A DNA stretch of 64,000 nt from CAVVEC01 sp963770485 (lineage in GTDB: Bacteria; Acidobacteriota; Terriglobia; Terriglobales; Acidobacteriaceae), in NCBI GenBank assembly GCA_963770485.1, contig CAVYPX010000014.1, positions 124,001 through 188,000 on the forward strand, read 5' to 3'. Shown here in pieces: positions 60,231 through 64,000 of this stretch. The notes under the pieces were generated by a model, which saw nothing but the letters and a program-made list of their open reading frames with translations, had not been told where the DNA came from and searched no databases. Positions within the stretch are counted from its first letter, which is position 1; each line of letters opens with the position of its first letter. The position numbers were made by a program, and so were the translations under genes.

Positions 60231-60647
60231 GTGATTCGCTTCGTGATCGCGCCCTCGGTTGTGTTGACGGTTTGCTTCGTTGCCTGCACTTCTCACCCGA
60301 GCCTGAAAGGTAACCCAGAGACGAAACCGGAAGCACGGCTGATCGGCAAGTGGGAAGAAGTCCCCCTAACAAGAAGGAGACAAACTCTGGTTCAATTTGA
60401 ATTCCTTGCCGATGGCACCCTCATTGAGAACGAGAAAACGCTCACGAAGTGGTGGAAGCAAGAAGGCACCGGGACTTACAAAGTCATAGACCCAAACCAC
60501 ATCAAGGTCGAACTGCAACCGGCTTGGTATTTCGGAGTCGTAATCTATGAGGTCATCTGGCTGGACAAAGATCACATGGCTCTACGTGCAGCCGACGAAG
60601 CGATTCCACTGGTTCGTGTCAAGCCTGCTGAGACACAGCACAAATAA
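60231..60647 (+). CDS. putative lipoprotein
   Basis: 138 aa from GTG 60231. Signal VIRFVIAPSVVLTVCFVAC ends in a lipobox-like FVAC, so lipidation is probable. The mature domain (GKWEEVPLTRRRQTLVQFEF, LADGTLIENEKTLTKWWKQE, GTGTYKVIDPNHIKVELQPA) resembles lipocalin-like/DUF-type 'GxWe...f..dGt...Y.i....i' domains found in small bacterial lipoproteins. Bracketed by direct repeats A1 and A2. Function unknown. Confidence 0.7.
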   Translation: MIRFVIAPSVVLTVCFVACTSHPSLKGNPETKPEARLIGKWEEVPLTRRRQTLVQFEFLADGTLIENEKTLTKWWKQEGTGTYKVIDPNHIKVELQPAWYFGVVIYEVIWLDKDHMALRAADEAIPLVRVKPAETQHK

Positions 60648-60649
60648 TA

Positions 60650-60791
60650 CTCTGGGTGCCCCGCTCCTTGCCGGTTCTTGGCAAGGGGCGGGTTAACGTC
60701 GGGACGGATGCGCGTGAACGATTGTGACATCACGCAAATGGAGCCGAAGCCACCTGCGTGACGCCAGCGCCCGCCCTTTGCAAAAAAGCCG
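60650..60791. repeat. direct repeat A, copy 2, left part (interrupted by IS)
   Basis: Matches copy 1 from CTCTGGGTGCC to the loop sequence CAAAAAAGCCG at 60781-60791, where the IS starts. Confidence 0.85.
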
Positions 60792-62426
60792 AAGCTGTGA
60801 AAAAACCACCCAGGAAGTCAATTGACAGAAAAATAAAGCGGGGTAAGCTCTGGGCATGGGCGAGCCTTTACTGCGCAGGATCAATCGCGAACAGATGTTG
60901 TGGCGGGCGGTGGACGTGGAACGACTGATCGAGGAAGATCATCCGGCGCGGGCGATGTGGGAACTGGTGGGACGCTTGGATTTGAGCGGCTTCTATGAAG
61001 GCATCGAGTGCAGCGCCGAGGAAGGCGGGCGACCGGCGTTTGATCCGCGGCTGCTGATCAGTTTGTGGATTTATGCCTACAGTCAGGGGATTGGGTCGGC
61101 GCGGGAAGTGGCGCGGCGCTGCGAATGGGAGCCGGCATTGCAGTGGCTGACGGGGTGCGAAGCGGTGAACTATCACACCCTGGCCAGTTTTCGAGTGGAG
61201 TACCGGAGCGAGTTGGATGAGTTGTTCACGCAAGTGTTGGGGCTGCTGAGCGCGGAAGGTCTGATCCGGCTGGAGCAGGTGGTGCAGGATGGGACCAAGA
61301 TCAAGGCGCAGGCGGCGAACGACAGCTTTCAAGGGGCCGCGCGGATTGAGGAACATTTAGAACGGGCGCGGCGACGGGTGCGAGAGATGGGAGAACCGGA
61401 TCAGGAAGCCAATCCGGACGGGGGAGAGCAAGCGCGGCGGCGGGCGCGACGCGAGCGCCAACAGCGGCTGGAGCAGGCTTTGGACGAGTTGCAAAAACTG
61501 CGTCCGCACAAGCCGCGAGCCCGGGTCAGTGTCAGCGAACCGGAAGCACGCCGGATGCGGCAAGCCGATGGCGCCTTCGCTCCTAACTACAACGTGCAGA
61601 TCTCGGCCGATGCCGCCCAGTCGCTGATCGTGGATGTGCAAGTGACGCAGGCCGCCAATGACAGCGAACAGTTGGCGCCCGCGGTGGGGCGCATCGCCGA
61701 GCGCATGGGACACAAGCCGCAGCAGATGCTGGCCGATGGCGATTACACCAACCGCCGCAGCGTCGAAGCCATGGCGCAACTGGGAGTGGATTATGTCGGC
61801 AGTCTGCGCAAAGGCGGCGATGAGAAAGACTGCACCGGCACCGGACGATTCACCCGCGAAGTTTTCCTCTATGACCCCGCGCACGACCACTATGTTTGTC
61901 CGGGAGGCAAGCACCTGGGCTATGCAGGACGGCACAAACGCAAGTCGGGAAACCTGGTGTTTCGCTACGAAGCCCGGGCCCAGGATTGTCAGAGCTGTCC
62001 GCTGCAGCCGCAATGCTGTCCCGGCAATCAGCATCGTGGGCGCGGCCTGCTGCGCACCGTGGAGACCGAGGCCATGATCGCCTTCCGCCGCAAGATGGCC
62101 ACGCCCCAAGCGCAGCAACAGTATCGCCGCCGCAGCCGGGTGATCGAGTTCTGCCACGCCTGGATCAAAAGCAAACTGGGTCTGCGCCAGTTCCACCTGC
62201 GCGGCCTGGCCAAGGTGCAGACCGAGATGCTCTGGGCCTGCCTCACTTACAACTTCCAACAATGGATTCGCTTACGCCGACTGCAGGCCGCATCCGCTAC
62301 CGCCTAGCCAGGCCAACCCTGACATTCTCCAACGCCTCAGTCTCAACCATCCCCAATTGATCCCCGATGCAACCTCGTTCCGCAACCCGCCCCAACGACT
62401 GCAGCAACAAGGTTTTTTCACAGCTT
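60792..62426 (+). mobile_element. IS1182-like insertion sequence, complete
   Basis: 1635 bp with perfect 16-bp terminal inverted repeats AAGCTGTGAAAAAACC (60792-60807) / GGTTTTTTCACAGCTT (62411-62426). Flanked by 11-bp direct repeats CAAAAAAGCCG (60781-60791 and 62427-62437), which are the loop of the hairpin in repeat A. One transposase gene inside. Boundaries were fixed by comparison with the uninterrupted repeat A copy 1. Confidence 0.93.
60856..62307 (+). CDS. IS1182-family transposase
   Basis: 483 aa DDE transposase. N-terminal DUF772-type region (HPARAMWELVGRLDLSGFYEGI ... FDPRLLISLWIYAYSQGIGSAREVARRC), catalytic regions VVQDGTKIKAQAANDSF (first Asp), LADGDYTNRRSVEAM (second Asp) and a C-terminal RSRVIEFCHAWIKSKLGLRQFHLRGL (Glu) before KVQTEMLWACLTYNFQQWIRL. 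A Cys cluster (CQSCPLQPQCCPG) sits before the last motif, usual for this family. Full-length and apparently intact, so it may be active. Confidence 0.95.
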   Translation: MGEPLLRRINREQMLWRAVDVERLIEEDHPARAMWELVGRLDLSGFYEGIECSAEEGGRPAFDPRLLISLWIYAYSQGIGSAREVARRCEWEPALQWLTGCEAVNYHTLASFRVEYRSELDELFTQVLGLLSAEGLIRLEQVVQDGTKIKAQAANDSFQGAARIEEHLERARRRVREMGEPDQEANPDGGEQARRRARRERQQRLEQALDELQKLRPHKPRARVSVSEPEARRMRQADGAFAPNYNVQISADAAQSLIVDVQVTQAANDSEQLAPAVGRIAERMGHKPQQMLADGDYTNRRSVEAMAQLGVDYVGSLRKGGDEKDCTGTGRFTREVFLYDPAHDHYVCPGGKHLGYAGRHKRKSGNLVFRYEARAQDCQSCPLQPQCCPGNQHRGRGLLRTVETEAMIAFRRKMATPQAQQQYRRRSRVIEFCHAWIKSKLGLRQFHLRGLAKVQTEMLWACLTYNFQQWIRLRRLQAASATA

Positions 62427-62495
62427 CAAAAAAGCCGCAAGGAGCGGGGCACCCAAAACCGGAGTTGTCATCTGCCAAGGTCCGGGCCACCCGCC
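62427..62495. repeat. direct repeat A, copy 2, right part
   Basis: Resumes with the duplicated CAAAAAAGCCG and then CAAGGAGCGGGGC... to GGGCCACCCGCC, matching the end of copy 1. Confidence 0.85.
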
Positions 62496-62566
62496 CACAC
62501 AAAGTACAGGGCGGGGGTGTTGAGGCTCCGCCCGAACACATTGCAATCCATCCGTTACTCACCCGC

Positions 62567-64000
62567 TTAGTCGGCGGTGACGAAAATCTTCCGCGCCTCC
62601 GCGACCGAGCCGGACGGATCATGATTGTGGGAATAACCGTTTTGCGCATCCACGACCGCCAGCGCCGCGCTGTTCACAACGTCTTCAACCTCCGCACCAC
62701 GCGGCAGCACGTAGACGGGTTTGCTCAGGCCCATCAGGATGGGTCCGATGGCTTCAGCCCCGCCCACGCGCATCAGCAGCTTGTACGCGATATTGGCGGA
62801 ATGCAGGTCGGGGAAGATAAGCACATTGGCGCCGCCCTTGAGTCTGGAGAAGGGATAGTCCCGCTCCACGATCTCGGGGACGAGGGCCGTATCCGCCATC
62901 ATCTCGCCGTCGACGATCAGCGAGGGATCGCGGTGTTTGACCAACTCGGTCGCCCGCCGCATCTTCTGGCATAGCGGGTGATTGGTGCTGCCGAAATTGG
63001 AGAATGACAACATAGCGATGCGGGGCACGACGTCGAAGCGCAGAGCCGCATCGGCGGCGCACAGGGCGATCTCGGCCAGGTCTTCGGCAGTGGGCTCGAT
63101 ATTCACAGTACAATCCGCGAGGAAGAGCATGTCGCCTCTTCGGGTCACCAACGCGTAGAGCCCGGAGACTTTGTGCACGCCCTCGCGCACCTTGATCACC
63201 TGGAGCGCCGGGCGGATGGTGTCTGGATAGTGCTGGCTAACCCCCGCGACCAGCGCGTCCGCGTCGCCCATGTGAACCATCAGGGAGCCAAAGATGTTGC
63301 GATTATCCACCAGTTCACGCGCCTCCGACAGAGTGATCCCGCGTCTTTGGCGAAGCCAGTAGAATTCCTGGATGTAGGCCTCGCGCCAGGCGGAGGTCCG
63401 GGGATCCACGATTTCCATACCGTTGAGCGCGATCCCGAGTTCGGCAGCCCGAGTGCGAATGCCATGATCGTTGCCCAGCAGAACTGGCAGAGCGATCTTT
63501 TCGTCCACAAGAATATGCGACGCGCGCAGGATTTTGTCATTTTCACCCTCGGGGAAAACTACCCGCTTGGGCTTGGCCTGCGCTTTGTGAATGACAATGC
63601 GCATTACTTCATGCGCCTTGCCCAGCAATTTCTCCAGCCGCTCGCGGTAGTCCGCGAGGTTCACGGGTTCCTGCGCCACGCCGGTCTCCATCGCGGCTCG
63701 CGCCACGGCCGAGGCTTCCCATACCAGCACGCGAGGGTCGAAAGGCTTGGGGATGATGTAGTTCGGCCCGAAGGCGAGCCGTTCGACGCCATAGGCACGA
63801 CAGACCGAGTCGGGTACGTCTTCTTTCGCGAGCGCCGCCAGCGCGTGCGTGGCCGCCAGTTTCATCTCTTCGTTAATGGCGGTAGCATGCACGTCGAGCG
63901 CTCCGCGGAAAATGAAGGGAAAGCCCAAAACGTTGTTGACCTGGTTGGGATAATCGGAGCGGCCGGTGGCCACGATGATATCTTCCCGCGCTGCGCGCGC
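62567..64000 (-). CDS. maeB: NADP-dependent malic enzyme MaeB, C-terminal part (cut by window end)
   Basis: Reading frame open to position 64000; the N-terminus is outside the window. Visible: malic-enzyme NAD-binding end (ATGRSDYPNQVNNVLGFPFIFRGALDVHATAINEEMKLAA) and a C-terminal phosphotransacetylase-like domain (KRVVFPEGENDKILRA, MVHMGDADALVAGVSQHYPDTIRPALQ, KGGANVLIFPDLHSANIAYKLLMRVGGAEAIGPILMG). This two-domain layout is that of MaeB (about 760 aa in E. coli). Converts malate to pyruvate + CO2 + NADPH; the PTA-like domain is usually regulatory. Links to the NADPH theme of gdhA and nfnAB. Confidence 0.95.
   Translation of the reverse strand, partial: ARAAREDIIVATGRSDYPNQVNNVLGFPFIFRGALDVHATAINEEMKLAATHALAALAKEDVPDSVCRAYGVERLAFGPNYIIPKPFDPRVLVWEASAVARAAMETGVAQEPVNLADYRERLEKLLGKAHEVMRIVIHKAQAKPKRVVFPEGENDKILRASHILVDEKIALPVLLGNDHGIRTRAAELGIALNGMEIVDPRTSAWREAYIQEFYWLRQRRGITLSEARELVDNRNIFGSLMVHMGDADALVAGVSQHYPDTIRPALQVIKVREGVHKVSGLYALVTRRGDMLFLADCTVNIEPTAEDLAEIALCAADAALRFDVVPRIAMLSFSNFGSTNHPLCQKMRRATELVKHRDPSLIVDGEMMADTALVPEIVERDYPFSRLKGGANVLIFPDLHSANIAYKLLMRVGGAEAIGPILMGLSKPVYVLPRGAEVEDVVNSAALAVVDAQNGYSHNHDPSGSVAEARKIFVTAD

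Noticed and set aside
61357..62262. 301-aa minus-strand open frame inside the IS
   Set aside because: Shadow of the transposase gene.

Overview
The window (about 59-60% GC by eye) looks like a chromosomal segment of an Acidobacteriota bacterium, probably Terriglobia / 'Koribacter'-like. This is inferred from tandem DUF507 genes, GloVer-repeat secreted proteins, CRTAC1/ASPIC proteins, several PilZ genes, an LptC-OstA fusion next to lptB-rpoN, and many dispersed hairpin repeats. I found no tRNA, rRNA, CRISPR array or prophage.

Layout. 0-7 kb (minus): recJ, lptC/lptA fusion, lptB, rpoN, an envelope/sigma-54 block. 7-9.2 kb: a hypothetical gene, two overlapping DUF507 genes, and a HELLE-motif protein with a clear terminator. 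9.5-11 kb: NADP-type glutamate dehydrogenase. 11.1-12.7 kb: an unusual array in which an about 215-bp MITE-like palindromic element alternates with truncated copies of the 5' end of the large gene at 13413, followed by a ParDE-type toxin-antitoxin pair. 13.4-16.4 kb: a 999-aa protein with a PEP-synthase-type ATP-grasp domain. 16.9-19.3 kb: NfnAB-type transhydrogenase. 19.4-29.8 kb: small genes, two GloVer beta-propeller-like secreted proteins, three PilZ-type genes, a LysE exporter, a pseudouridine synthase, a GAF protein and a rhodanese. 30-42 kb: an FNR-like regulator, an amidase, a frameshifted methyltransferase-like pseudogene, then a three-gene cluster (pentaheme cytochrome-TPR, CRTAC1, TPR-CRTAC1 with a large C-terminal extension). 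42-48.6 kb: APC permease, a HicB-like two-gene module, PpiD/SurA-type foldase, MalQ. 48.8-54.7 kb: NitT/Tau-like ABC transporter with a fused double permease, zinc-ribbon XRE regulator, HD protein, Ddl. 55-59 kb: TetR-HlyD-ABC-ABC-2 efflux operon. 59.8 kb: two parS-like palindromes. 60.8-62.4 kb: a complete IS1182-like element inserted exactly at a hairpin loop inside a repeated sequence. Right edge: MaeB-type malic enzyme, cut by the window end.

How it may fit together. The regulator at 30050-30766 has four cysteines placed like the [4Fe-4S] ligands of FNR but a CRP-like recognition helix (R-E-x3-R). Four perfect GTGA-N6-TCAC palindromes lie in the short intergenic DNA of this window: before gdhA, before nfnAB, before the 19446 gene, and (as the full TGTGA-N6-TCACA) before the pentaheme cytochrome operon, next to a TATAAT box. 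The simplest reading is a local redox/oxygen-responsive regulon joining NADPH/ferredoxin balance to a membrane-anchored multiheme cytochrome and two large extracytoplasmic CRTAC1 proteins. That cytochrome-CRTAC1 cluster is my best candidate for an undescribed system.

A second theme is repeat activity: hairpin repeats have been read into the C-termini of RecJ, the cytochrome and the first CRTAC1 protein, and a repeat element has carried or been co-amplified with a gene start.
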